Shown here: positions 9,516 to 17,912 of the stretch, in pieces | How the letters are laid out: the number at the start of each line of letters is the position of its first letter | Numbering within the stretch: position 1 is the stretch's first letter | NCBI RefSeq assembly: GCF_900141845.1 | Contig: NZ_FQZB01000021.1 | Span: 14,570 to 78,569 of the forward strand | DNA from: Clostridium cavendishii DSM 21758 | GTDB taxonomy: Bacteria > Bacillota > Clostridia > Clostridiales > Clostridiaceae | Length of the DNA: 64,000 nucleotides | Direction: 5' to 3' | Position numbers and translations under genes: made by a program | The notes under the pieces: generated by a model | Databases searched by the model: none | What the model was told of the DNA's origin: nothing | Seen by the model: only the letters and a program-made list of their open reading frames with translations

Positions 9516-9525
9516 ATATAAATTA

Positions 9526-9553
9526 AGCTGGCTTTAATTATTTAAAGCCAGCT
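9526..9553. terminator. Hairpin terminator between convergent genes
   Basis: AGCTGGCTTTAA pairs with TTAAAGCCAGCT as a long perfect stem between the ssb stop and the end of the flavodiiron gene. The T-tract is short, so termination strength is uncertain. Confidence 0.65.
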
Positions 9554-9559
9554 ATATAT

Positions 9560-12202
9560 TTATGCCAGAATATTTGAAGCTAGACATTGTGATTTAGAAT
9601 ATTTTTTGTCTAATGCAGCAATTATTTTACCCGCATTAGATAAATCACCTATTAATATTCCACCTATTAATGTGTTATCTTTAAAGAATAATTTTTTGTA
9701 CTGTTTATTTTTAATATCTTTAGAAGTTATTTCTTCTAAAGATTCATCGTTATAGTCTAAAGTTCCAGCAGAGAATACATCTGCACCTAAAGCGTTGAAG
9801 ACTAAAGATGAAACAAAATTTTTAAAGTTCTTAGAAGCCATAGTAGCATTAGCGCCGGCAACTTTACCCATTTCAACTGCAGCAGGCCAGTTTCCATAAA
9901 CTATATCGTTAAGTTCAGCTACATCACCGCAAGCATATATATCAGTAATATTTGTTTCCATCTTTTCGTTTACTTTAATACCTTTATTACATTCTATTCC
10001 ATTATCTAATGCTAACTTAGTATTACTTCTAACACCTACTGAGAATAAAACTATAGAACAATCTATAATTTCGCCACTTTCAAGTTTAATAGCTTTCACA
10101 GAATTATTTTTAACTATAATTTCACTACAGCTTTTACTTGTAAGAATTTTAACTCCAGATGAAGAAATTATATTGTTAAATATTTCAGAACCTTCTATAT
10201 CAAGCTGACGAGGTAACAATCTAGGTAAGAATTCTATAACTTTAACATTATTACCTTTTTGCTTAAGTTCCCATGCAGCTTCAAGGCCTAGAAGTCCACC
10301 ACCTATAACAACTATATCTTTATTATTTTCAGCAAATGAATTAACTTCATTTACATCATTTAAATCTTTAATAGTAAATAAACCGTTTATAGATTTATAA
10401 TTAAATGAGCTTAAAGTCATTAGTTCAGTTTCATTACTTGTTACTTTTAAAGGTGGTATAAAGTTGTAACTACCGTTAGCTAATATTAGTTTGTCGTAGT
10501 TAATAGAAGTACCATCTCCTAATAAAATAATTTTATTGTCTTTATTTATAGATTTAACTTCTACACCAAGTAGTTGCTCTATTCTATTTTTATGATACCA
10601 TTCATTAGAAACTATATAAAATTTGGTTTCATTCATTTTTTCGCTCAATAAATCAGATAATTGAGGTCTAAAGTAAGAAGGTACTTTTTCTTTTGAAATA
10701 AGCTTTATAGAACATTTTGGGTTTCTTTCTCTAATTGTCTTAGCAGCATAGAAGCCAGCAGCACCATTGCCTATAATGACAAAAGTTTCATCAGTAGGTA
10801 CTTGTTCTGTAACTTCATTTTCAACTTGTATAAATTGTTCACTTGTAGCGCCACATACGGGGCAAATTTCTGGTACAACTTCACCTTCAAAAATTTCACC
10901 ACAAATTAAACATTTCCAAAGTTTAATTTCACCATCTCCACCTTTAATTTCTTCTATATTGGTTTTAGAATTTGGATTATAAGAAGCTGATTTTTTTCCT
11001 AAAACTGTTTCAGCAAAGCCTATACCAAAATTAAAGGCTGCTTTTAAATCATCTTCAGAAGGTTTAAAATTTATTTTTAATCCAGGACCATAAAGTTTCA
11101 TTTTTAATTCTTGAAGTCTAGTTTCAATTCTAGGAACAGCTTCACCACTCCAACCAAAAGAGCCGAAGCCAGCAGCTATTTTTCCACCGTGAACAATTGG
11201 ATTTAGCTTAGACATTAAATCTCTAATTGGTTCTAATAATTCACCAACTATAGTTGGTGAGCCAAATAAAATACCATCTGATTCACCTATATCCTTTAGT
11301 ATATTATTTACGTCATTGTGAATTACATTATATAGTTTAACTTCAAAGTTACCCACTGATTTAATTCCGTTAGCTATGGTATTTGCTAATTCTTCGGTAT
11401 AGCCATAAGCTGAGACATAAGAGATGGTAACTTTTTTATCACCATTAATTTCAGGACTAATTGGAGTACTCCATTCTTTATAAAGGTTAACTATCTTATG
11501 TGGATTACTTCTTAAAACGGGACCATGACCAGGACAAATAGTTTTAATTTCTAAATCTTTAATTTTATCCAAGGCTTTTAAAACATAAGGTTTAAAAGGG
11601 CCCATAATACAATCAAAATAATATCTTAAAGCCTCCATGTATTCTTTTTCATTTGGAATTAGGTCATCAAAAACTCCTTCAAAGCAATAATGACTACCAA
11701 AAGAATCACAAGTTATTAATGTTTTATCTTCTTCTACATAAGTGTACATTGAATCAGGCCAATGCAACATTGGAGCTGAAATAAATCTTAAAGTTTTATT
11801 ACCTAGGCTTAAAGTATCATTATCATTTACTATTATTGAATCAAAATCTTTATTAGCTATTTCTTTCATAAATCTTATAGCTGATGCAGAACCAACAACC
11901 TTAGCTTTAGGTGAAAGTTCTAATAATTTTGCAACTGAACCTGCATGATCTGGCTCAGTATGATCAAGAACTATATAATCAATTTTATTTATATCAACGC
12001 CTAATGAGTTAAGTCTTGAAATATATTCATCAAAAAATTGTACTTTTACAGTTTCAAAAATAGCAACTTTTTCATTTCCTTTAACAACATATGAATTATA
12101 GGTTGTTCCATAAGGAGTATACATAATTATATCAAAAATCCTTAAACCATAATCTAGAGCTCCAACCCAATGAATATCTTTTATTACCTCTAATGATTGC
12201 AT
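9560..12202 (-). CDS. Class F flavodiiron protein: diiron-flavodoxin-rubredoxin-NAD(P)H reductase fusion
   Basis: An 880-residue four-part enzyme that should reduce O2 to water (and possibly NO) using NAD(P)H through its own electron chain. The N-terminal metallo-beta-lactamase-like diiron domain shows HTEPDH, MLHWPDSM, TCDSFGSH and CPGHGP ligand motifs. A flavodoxin domain follows at about 260-400. A short rubredoxin comes next (CLICG...CPVCG), then an FAD/NAD(P)H rubredoxin reductase with IGNGAAGFYAA, VIGGGLLGLEAAWELK and YACGDVAE. This order matches class F flavodiiron proteins of clostridia. The ATG at 12200-12202 follows SD AGGAGGG; the frame is open eight codons further, but that ATG lies upstream of the SD. 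Detoxification of oxygen in an anaerobe is the expected role. Confidence 0.92.
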   Translation of the reverse strand: MQSLEVIKDIHWVGALDYGLRIFDIIMYTPYGTTYNSYVVKGNEKVAIFETVKVQFFDEYISRLNSLGVDINKIDYIVLDHTEPDHAGSVAKLLELSPKAKVVGSASAIRFMKEIANKDFDSIIVNDNDTLSLGNKTLRFISAPMLHWPDSMYTYVEEDKTLITCDSFGSHYCFEGVFDDLIPNEKEYMEALRYYFDCIMGPFKPYVLKALDKIKDLEIKTICPGHGPVLRSNPHKIVNLYKEWSTPISPEINGDKKVTISYVSAYGYTEELANTIANGIKSVGNFEVKLYNVIHNDVNNILKDIGESDGILFGSPTIVGELLEPIRDLMSKLNPIVHGGKIAAGFGSFGWSGEAVPRIETRLQELKMKLYGPGLKINFKPSEDDLKAAFNFGIGFAETVLGKKSASYNPNSKTNIEEIKGGDGEIKLWKCLICGEIFEGEVVPEICPVCGATSEQFIQVENEVTEQVPTDETFVIIGNGAAGFYAAKTIRERNPKCSIKLISKEKVPSYFRPQLSDLLSEKMNETKFYIVSNEWYHKNRIEQLLGVEVKSINKDNKIILLGDGTSINYDKLILANGSYNFIPPLKVTSNETELMTLSSFNYKSINGLFTIKDLNDVNEVNSFAENNKDIVVIGGGLLGLEAAWELKQKGNNVKVIEFLPRLLPRQLDIEGSEIFNNIISSSGVKILTSKSCSEIIVKNNSVKAIKLESGEIIDCSIVLFSVGVRSNTKLALDNGIECNKGIKVNEKMETNITDIYACGDVAELNDIVYGNWPAAVEMGKVAGANATMASKNFKNFVSSLVFNALGADVFSAGTLDYNDESLEEITSKDIKNKQYKKLFFKDNTLIGGILIGDLSNAGKIIAALDKKYSKSQCLASNILA

Positions 12203-12472
12203 AGTAAAATACCCTCCTAATAACATAAAAAAATTATGAAATATTTTATTAATTAATAATTATTATTTGTTATAATATTAATTATACATCAATAATATTA
12301 AAAGTAAATATATAAAGTAATAAAATTTGTTAAAAATTTATTTAAGGTATATGTTTTTTAGTAAGTATAATATTTGTTGTTATAAATTACCAATAATATA
12401 GTTTTATATTCTAACTTTTTAAATAAGCAAAATAATAGTAAAAGTTAATTATTATTTGAATTTGGAAAATGG

Positions 12473-12500
12473 TTGAAGTTTTTAATTTCTATGATATAAT
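12473..12500 (+). promoter_or_regulatory. Sigma-A promoter for the candidate small RNA
   Basis: TTGAAG at 12473-12478, a 16-base spacer, and TATAAT at 12495-12500 with an extended -10 TG at 12492-12493. Transcription should begin near 12507. Confidence 0.65.
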
Positions 12501-12506
12501 ATAAAT

Positions 12507-12604
12507 ATAGTTGATAACGTATTCAAAACCATATTTCAATTATGGAAAATAGAGATTTATGAGAGAAAAGAAGAGTTGATGGGTAGACTCTTCTTTTCTT
12601 TTTA
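12507..12604 (+). ncRNA. Candidate ~98-nt independently terminated RNA
   Basis: Starts about seven bases after a good promoter and ends in a perfect 13-bp hairpin (AGAAAAGAAGAGT at 12564-12576 with ACTCTTCTTTTCT at 12587-12599) plus T5. A second small hairpin, CCATA-TATGG, lies at 12529-12545. It contains no credible reading frame. It matches no riboswitch class I recognise. It could be a stand-alone small RNA or a terminated leader of the moxR operon about 100 bases downstream. Confidence 0.5.
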
Positions 12605-12638
12605 TGTACAGGAATTATATAACATTAATTTAAATTGA

Positions 12639-12647
12639 TGGTATAAT
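12639..12647 (+). promoter_or_regulatory. Extended -10 promoter of the moxR operon
   Basis: TGGTATAAT lies downstream of the terminator at 12564-12604 and about 56 bases before the moxR ATG. No clear -35, as is usual for extended -10 promoters. Confidence 0.5.
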
Positions 12648-12702
12648 ATAAGAAAATAAAATATTCTATAAAGATTATATAAATGGGGAAGGGGCTAAAA
12701 TT

Positions 12703-13659
12703 ATGGAGATAAGAAACTTTGTAGAATTTAGAAGTAAGTTGCAGAGTAACATTTCTAAAGTAATAATAGGAAAAGAAAGAGAAATTGATAAGATTATAGT
12801 AGCATTAATATGTTCGGGACATGTTTTATTAGAGGATATGCCTGGATTAGGTAAAACTAAGTTAGCAAAGAGTATATCTAAATCTTTAAATTGTGATTTT
12901 AAAAGAATACAATTTACCCCCGATATATTACCATCAGATTTAACGGGGATATATTTTTATAATCAAAAGTCAGGGGATTTTGAATTTAAAAAAGGGCCAT
13001 TAGTAACTAATATAATATTAGCTGATGAAATAAATAGAGCTACACCTAGAACACAATCTGCTTTACTGGAATGCATGGAAGAAAGACAAATAACCGTAGA
13101 GGGAAATTCTATTGCATTAGAAAAACCTTTTTTTGTTATAGCTACTCAAAATCCTATTGAGCAATTTGGAACATTCCCATTACCAGAAGCGCAATTAGAT
13201 AGATTTTTTATAAGGATTTCATTGGGATATCCAGAATATCAAGAAGAAAAGAAAATTATGGATACATATATAAGTAATGACCCATTAGAAATACTAGATT
13301 CGGTAATAAGTAACAAAGAAATAGATTATGTTCAAAATAATTATAAATATGTTGAAGTAAAAGATGAAATAAAAAATTATATTTTAGATATAGTTTCAGA
13401 AACTAGAAAAAATTATGAAATAGAGTATGGAGTTTCTCCAAGAGCTACCCTTGCTTTAATGAAAGCAAGTCAAGCTCATGCTGCTATAAACGGAAGAGAT
13501 TATGTGGTACCAGAGGATGTCAAAGTTATGGCTACGGCAGTTTTAGCACATAGGATACAAGTGAAAATAAATAAGTTAAAAGCTGTAAGTAATCCAGAAG
13601 AGGATATAATAAATTCAATATTAAATAAAGTTACTACACCTTTAGAAAGTTTAGAATAA
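12703..13659 (+). CDS. MoxR family AAA+ ATPase
   Basis: A 318-residue chaperone-like ATPase. Walker A MPGLGKTK is near residues 46-54, Walker B is ADEINRATPRTQSALLECME, and sensor 1 is ATQNPIEQFGTFPLPEAQLD, all in MoxR order. The C-terminal lid contains SPRATLALMKASQAHA. MoxR proteins act with von Willebrand or DUF58 partners to assemble or activate protein complexes, usually at the membrane. It is the first gene of a three-gene operon; the DUF58 gene starts nine bases after its stop. SD GGGGAAGGGG is rather far from the ATG, with a weaker closer alternative. Client unknown. Confidence 0.92.
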   Translation: MEIRNFVEFRSKLQSNISKVIIGKEREIDKIIVALICSGHVLLEDMPGLGKTKLAKSISKSLNCDFKRIQFTPDILPSDLTGIYFYNQKSGDFEFKKGPLVTNIILADEINRATPRTQSALLECMEERQITVEGNSIALEKPFFVIATQNPIEQFGTFPLPEAQLDRFFIRISLGYPEYQEEKKIMDTYISNDPLEILDSVISNKEIDYVQNNYKYVEVKDEIKNYILDIVSETRKNYEIEYGVSPRATLALMKASQAHAAINGRDYVVPEDVKVMATAVLAHRIQVKINKLKAVSNPEEDIINSILNKVTTPLESLE

Positions 13660-13668
13660 GGAGTTATC

Positions 13669-14802
13669 ATGTGGAGTGTAGTAATAGCTTTAATAGCTAT
13701 GTTTGTTATAGTTTTTGCAAGCGATAAAATTAGAGAGAATGCAGTAGATAACATAACTATAAAAAGAGAATTAGATAAAAGAGCAATTTTTAAGGATGAT
13801 AGTTTAATGGTAACTTTAAAAATAGAGAATGCTTCTAAAATTCCTGTAGAATTCTTACACATAGAAGAACAATTTGATAAAAATATTATAAAAATAAAAT
13901 CAATTTTAGATGGAAAACCTATAGGAAATTGTAACTATTACGCAACAAACCTTTCAATAAATGGAAGAGAAAGAGTGAAAAGAAAATATTATATTACTGC
14001 TTTAAAAAGAGGTGCATATATTATCTCAAATATTACAATAGAAGTTGGTGATATTTTTGGAATAAAAGAAAACAAGAAATGCATAGAAGATTTTAAGGAA
14101 TTTTTAGTCTATCCAGAAATAAGAAACTTAAAACAACTCAGTATAGCAAGTAATAGTCTTTTAGGAGCGAACCTTGTTAAGCGTCTAATAAATGAGGATA
14201 CCTTAATTACTAAAGGGTTAAGAGATTATACAACAAATGATAGAATGAAGGATATACATTGGAATTCTTCGCTTAAACTTAATAAACTAATGGTTAGGGA
14301 ATATGACTTTACTTCAGATATTGATGCTATATTTATATTGAATGTTCAATGTTCCGAGATATTTTGGAATTCAATAGATGAGGAGGTTGTAGAAAAAGGT
14401 GTTTCTTTAATGTGTTCATTAGCTTTACAAACAATCGAACAAAGTATTCCAGTGGAACTTTGGACAAATGCGAGTATAAGAAGTTATACTGGAAATTTTA
14501 AAGGTAATGTACGATGCAATAAAGGCCAAGCTAATAAAATACTTGAATTTGGGGCGAGGATAGATAATCTCCCATATTGTGGTTTTAATGATTATTTAAA
14601 AGAAAAACTTAAAAATTTTAGAAGTAATAGTGTTTATGTAATATTGACTTCGTATATTAATAGTGAGATAGAGAATATAATTATAAATCTAACAAAGCGA
14701 GGCTATATAATAAAATTAATAGATTTGTCTAAAGATCAGGCCCTTAATATAGCTTATATAGAGAAGATAAGCTATAGTTGGGAGGAAAATTATGAACAAT
14801 AA
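13669..14802 (+). CDS. DUF58 protein
   Basis: A 377-residue protein that begins with a short hydrophobic segment (WSVVIALIAMFVIVFA), followed by a beta-rich immunoglobulin-like region at about 25-130. The DUF58 hallmark GLRDYTTNDRMKDIHWNSS lies near residues 180-200, followed by KLMVREYD. The C-terminal half resembles a von Willebrand factor A fold with a degenerate metal site. DUF58 proteins are encoded with MoxR and a transglutaminase/DUF4129 membrane protein; the complex probably acts on the cell envelope, but function is unproven. It overlaps the next gene by 11 bases, indicating tight co-translation. Confidence 0.85.
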   Translation: MWSVVIALIAMFVIVFASDKIRENAVDNITIKRELDKRAIFKDDSLMVTLKIENASKIPVEFLHIEEQFDKNIIKIKSILDGKPIGNCNYYATNLSINGRERVKRKYYITALKRGAYIISNITIEVGDIFGIKENKKCIEDFKEFLVYPEIRNLKQLSIASNSLLGANLVKRLINEDTLITKGLRDYTTNDRMKDIHWNSSLKLNKLMVREYDFTSDIDAIFILNVQCSEIFWNSIDEEVVEKGVSLMCSLALQTIEQSIPVELWTNASIRSYTGNFKGNVRCNKGQANKILEFGARIDNLPYCGFNDYLKEKLKNFRSNSVYVILTSYINSEIENIIINLTKRGYIIKLIDLSKDQALNIAYIEKISYSWEENYEQ

Positions 14803-16003
14803 AATTATATTTAAATTTTTATATGGAATAATTATTGCATTAGGAGTATATATACCCTATTCACAAATAATAAGTGCAACTATTAAGCTAGAACCTAATG
14901 AAAATATATTTTTTTTGGTGGCATTAGTGACTTTGATTTATGTTTTTTTAGATGATAAGAATATTAAAAATAATATAATATTATTTTCACCCATTTTAAT
15001 GTTTATAGTTGGAATTCTAATATTTAATAGTTCTGAATATTTAATTTATATAGGGGTACCTGTGATTCAGATAACTTTTTTAATAAAAACCAGCTACACA
15101 TATATAAATAGAAATTATTTTGAAGATAACATAAAAAAGATAATATATATATTACTTTTGAGTAGTATATTATATTTAGTTGTTGAAAATGAAATGATTA
15201 GACATTTAGGTAAGTTTTATTTTATATTTATATTTTTCTCATTAATACTTTTAAGACGAGCTAGATTATATCAATATAAACTAAAGGATAAAAATATTTA
15301 TAAAAAAGACATTATAGCTTTTTTGATTGTGTTGATATTAACGATTGATAGAATTTATGAAGTAATACTTGAGTTAATAGGTATTCTATTATTTAAATTG
15401 AATTTTGTTATAGATAAAATATTATATGTTATTGTATATATAGGACAGTCAATCTATGATTGGTTTATTAGTATTTTTGGTGAAACACATAAGCCAAATT
15501 ATAACTTAAAAAGACAACCTACTGGTACTAGTGAGGAAAAGAAAGAGATTGCTAAACAATCTTTAGATCCAACAATATTAAAAATATTGTTTATATTAAT
15601 TTTAATATTTATAATATATAAAATTGTGAAGTTTACAGGTAAAAAGAGGTTAAAGTTATATGATACTGAAGGGGAAGAGGAAGAAAGAGAGAGGTTAGAA
15701 GTTTCAAATAAAAAATCTATACTTAAAAATTTACAATACAAATTTTTAAATTATAAAAATGAAAATAAAGTTATATTTATTTTTTATAAGGTTGAAAAAG
15801 CATTTTATAAAAAAAATATTTTTAATAAAACTATGACGGCAACTCAAATGTATAAAGTTGGAAAAAACTCTATAAGTTCCAAGGAAGAATTAAAGTTAGT
15901 TGCTAATGTTTATAATGAGGTTAAATTTTCTAATCATAATATAGATGCAAGGGTAGTAGAAAATGTAGAAAAAGCTTATGAAAAAATAAAAAAAGAAATT
16001 TAA
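14792..16003 (+). CDS. Polytopic membrane protein with C-terminal DUF4129-like domain
   Basis: A 403-residue third member of the MoxR-DUF58 operon. The first ~230 residues hold about seven or eight hydrophobic segments. A further membrane helix lies near 260-280 (KILFILILIFIIYKIVKF). A cytoplasmic or external C-terminal region of about 110 residues (KVIFIFYKVEKAF, TATQMYKVG, ELKLVANVYNEVKFS) resembles DUF4129. In related operons this position is usually a TgpA-like protein with a transglutaminase domain between the helices and DUF4129; no cysteine-histidine-aspartate transglutaminase core is visible here. SD GGGAGG precedes the ATG inside the DUF58 gene. Confidence 0.65.
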   Translation: MNNKIIFKFLYGIIIALGVYIPYSQIISATIKLEPNENIFFLVALVTLIYVFLDDKNIKNNIILFSPILMFIVGILIFNSSEYLIYIGVPVIQITFLIKTSYTYINRNYFEDNIKKIIYILLLSSILYLVVENEMIRHLGKFYFIFIFFSLILLRRARLYQYKLKDKNIYKKDIIAFLIVLILTIDRIYEVILELIGILLFKLNFVIDKILYVIVYIGQSIYDWFISIFGETHKPNYNLKRQPTGTSEEKKEIAKQSLDPTILKILFILILIFIIYKIVKFTGKKRLKLYDTEGEEEERERLEVSNKKSILKNLQYKFLNYKNENKVIFIFYKVEKAFYKKNIFNKTMTATQMYKVGKNSISSKEELKLVANVYNEVKFSNHNIDARVVENVEKAYEKIKKEI

Positions 16004-16030
16004 CAAAAAATAAACCAAAATAAAGCAGGC

Positions 16031-16037
16031 TTCGACA
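16031..16037 (-). promoter_or_regulatory. Spo0A-type box
   Basis: TTCGACA, reverse complement of TGTCGAA, within CTTCGACAAAG; the flanking bases also fit the extended box TTTGTCGAA. It is intergenic, about 200 bases before the small gene at 16236. One 7-mer can occur by chance. Confidence 0.4.
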
Positions 16038-16056
16038 AAGAAAATTGATTATAAAT

Positions 16057-16119
16057 ACATTAATTTCCATATAAGTTTCCAATATGGAAATTTGAAAGGA
16101 TAAAAAAATAAATTAATGT
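16057..16119. other. Nested inverted repeats
   Basis: AATTTCCATAT (16062-16072) pairs with ATATGGAAATT (16082-16092). An outer ACATTAATT (16057-16065) could instead pair with AATTAATGT (16111-16119). There is no T-tract after either, so a terminator is unlikely. This may end the moxR operon mRNA or act in the leader of the next gene. Confidence 0.4.
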
Positions 16120-16235
16120 CATTAAATAAGGATAAAAAAATTTTCCACTTATCAGAATTCTACACATTTTTTTTATTATGAGTGATAGTATAAATTTAAA
16201 GAGTAATATATGGTATAAATAAAAAGGGGTTTGTT

Positions 16236-16565
16236 ATGATGATAGTAGAAGATTTATGTAGAAATAATACAATAGGCGACGTAGATTATAAGTATTCGTA
16301 TAGAATTACAAAAAATAATTATAAAGATATACAGGTATATGGGATAGAAGTTGAAAGATTAGATTATAGGGGTAACCTTTTAGTTAATATAGAGAGGGAT
16401 TCTGTAAGGTTAATATCTCCACAAATTAAAAAAGTACAAGACCTTTTAAAGCTTTTATATGATAATTTAATTTCACCAATACATTTAGTAGACATAATAG
16501 GAGTTTATGTAGATGAATATGTAAAGGATTTTGAGATTAATAATTTAGAGGCTATAATAAATTGA
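16236..16565 (+). CDS. Small conserved clostridial protein (DUF6514-like)
   Basis: A 109-residue soluble acidic protein without signal or membrane segment. It opens MMIVEDLCRNNTIGDVDYKY, has an alternating beta-strand centre (YGIEVERLDYRGNLLVNI), and ends in a helical SPIHLVDIIGVYVDEYVKDF stretch. From memory this pattern fits the uncharacterised clostridial DUF6514 family; that needs a profile search. SD AAGGGG is six bases before the first of two consecutive ATGs. It stands alone, with a Spo0A-type box in its upstream region and a terminator behind, so sporulation-phase control is possible. Confidence 0.65.
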   Translation: MMIVEDLCRNNTIGDVDYKYSYRITKNNYKDIQVYGIEVERLDYRGNLLVNIERDSVRLISPQIKKVQDLLKLLYDNLISPIHLVDIIGVYVDEYVKDFEINNLEAIIN

Positions 16566-16577
16566 GAAATTAAAAAG

Positions 16578-16616
16578 AGAAAGTGAAAACTATAGTAAGT
16601 ACACTTTCTTTTTTAG
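16578..16616 (+). terminator. Terminator
   Basis: AGAAAGTG (16578-16585) pairs with CACTTTCT (16602-16609), followed by a run of six T. The preceding A-run extends the pairing. Confidence 0.75.
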
Positions 16617-16703
16617 TTTAGGAATATATTATAAAATAGTATATATTTTATAATTAGGTTTTATCTACAGAGTGAAAAGATTTGTTTTTAAGGAGTTTTA
16701 TTT

Positions 16704-17072
16704 ATGATAATTGGAGTAGGTACAGACATTATAGAAATAGATAGAATAGAAAAAGCAATTAAGAATGAGAAGTTTCTACAAAAGTATTTTACAGAAAATG
16801 AGGTTGAATATTTTAAAAGTAGGAATTTAAGAGCTCAAACTATAGCAGGAAATTTTGCAGGAAAAGAAGCTATAAGTAAAGCTTTAGGAACTGGGTTAAG
16901 GGGTTTTTCGTTAAAAGAGATAGAGATACTTAGGGATGAACTTGGAAAACCAATAGTTTTTCTTTATGGAGGGGCAAAACAGATATTTGATGGAAATAGT
17001 TCTATTAATATACAAGTGTCCATAGCACATAATAATACTGTAGCTACAGCTTATTGTATAATTGAGTGTTAG
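16704..17072 (+). CDS. acpS: Holo-[acyl-carrier-protein] synthase
   Basis: A 122-residue phosphopantetheinyl transferase that moves the 4'-phosphopantetheine arm from CoA to a serine of acyl carrier protein, activating it for fatty-acid synthesis. GVGTDIIEIDRI at the N-terminus supplies the magnesium-binding aspartate. GNFAGKEAISKALG is the second family signature with its glutamate. SIAHNNTVATAYCI closes the fold. Full length for the AcpS group. The SD AAGGAG is well placed. It leads the same gene order seen in Bacillus (acpS-LolA-like-alr-ndoAI-ndoA); a 191-base gap follows, so the next gene may have its own promoter. Confidence 0.95.
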   Translation: MIIGVGTDIIEIDRIEKAIKNEKFLQKYFTENEVEYFKSRNLRAQTIAGNFAGKEAISKALGTGLRGFSLKEIEILRDELGKPIVFLYGGAKQIFDGNSSINIQVSIAHNNTVATAYCIIEC

Positions 17073-17263
17073 AGAAGGTTTTTATTCATGATTTCAAGTG
17101 AAGGAAATATAAAGATAATTAATATTTTATTTGTACAAAATATTATCAATCACAGTTATGGAATAAACGTAATGTTATTAAAATAAAATTAAGTAAAATT
17201 AGAATAATTTTAGACTGATTTTAATAATAGTAGTAATGTATATTATTTAGATTTGGAGGATTT

Positions 17264-17869
17264 ATGCGAAATAAACTATTACTAATATTATTAGCTGTTA
17301 TTGTGATTGTTGTAAGTGGACTAGCTATTTATCAGTTTAAGTTTAAACATTCAATAGAGGATGATTTAAATAAGTTAAGATCTATGAAATCATATTCTAC
17401 AGATGTAAGTTACACTTTCAAAAATTATAGAACAGAATTTAAGGAAGAGGGAAAGCAATACTATAATGAAAAATATGGTATGAAGTTAAACGTTGGTGAT
17501 AAAGAACAAATATACAAGGAAGATAAAATATTTATAAGATATCCAAAGGATAATAAAAGTTATGAGGTAAGTCCAGATTACGATAATTTTTACAGATACA
17601 CTTTTGTGAATGAACTCAATAAATTTTTAGTTCCTGGAGAAAATACTAAATATAAGTATGATACACACGAAGGCAAAAAATGTATCGTGGTAGAGTTTGA
17701 GAATCTAAATGGAAATGAGAACATGAGTAAAGAGATTTTATTTGTTGATGCTAGCAAGCTTGTTCCATTAGAAATAAATATTTTCAATAAAAAGGGAGAT
17801 GATAAAGTAACCGTGTATTTCAAAAATTTCAGTACAAGTGGTACTGTACAGAAGGAGATTTTTGATTAA
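17264..17869 (+). CDS. LolA-like membrane-anchored protein (YdcC position)
   Basis: A 201-residue protein with an N-terminal signal anchor (LLLILLAVIVIVVSGLAIY), no lipobox cysteine, and a predicted extracytoplasmic beta-rich domain. Strand patterns such as SYSTDVSYTFKNYRTEF, KIFIRYPKDNKSYEVSP and KKCIVVEFENLNG are typical of LolA/LolB-like lipid-binding folds. In Bacillus the gene between acpS and alr is ydcC, a sporulation-associated lipoprotein of the same fold class. The present protein probably corresponds, though it lacks lipidation. It is co-directional with alr, 43 bases away, and probably co-transcribed. Function unknown. Confidence 0.7.
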   Translation: MRNKLLLILLAVIVIVVSGLAIYQFKFKHSIEDDLNKLRSMKSYSTDVSYTFKNYRTEFKEEGKQYYNEKYGMKLNVGDKEQIYKEDKIFIRYPKDNKSYEVSPDYDNFYRYTFVNELNKFLVPGENTKYKYDTHEGKKCIVVEFENLNGNENMSKEILFVDASKLVPLEINIFNKKGDDKVTVYFKNFSTSGTVQKEIFD

Positions 17870-17912
17870 TACTTAAACTAAAGATGATGTTAATAAATAT
17901 GAGGTGAGTTTA

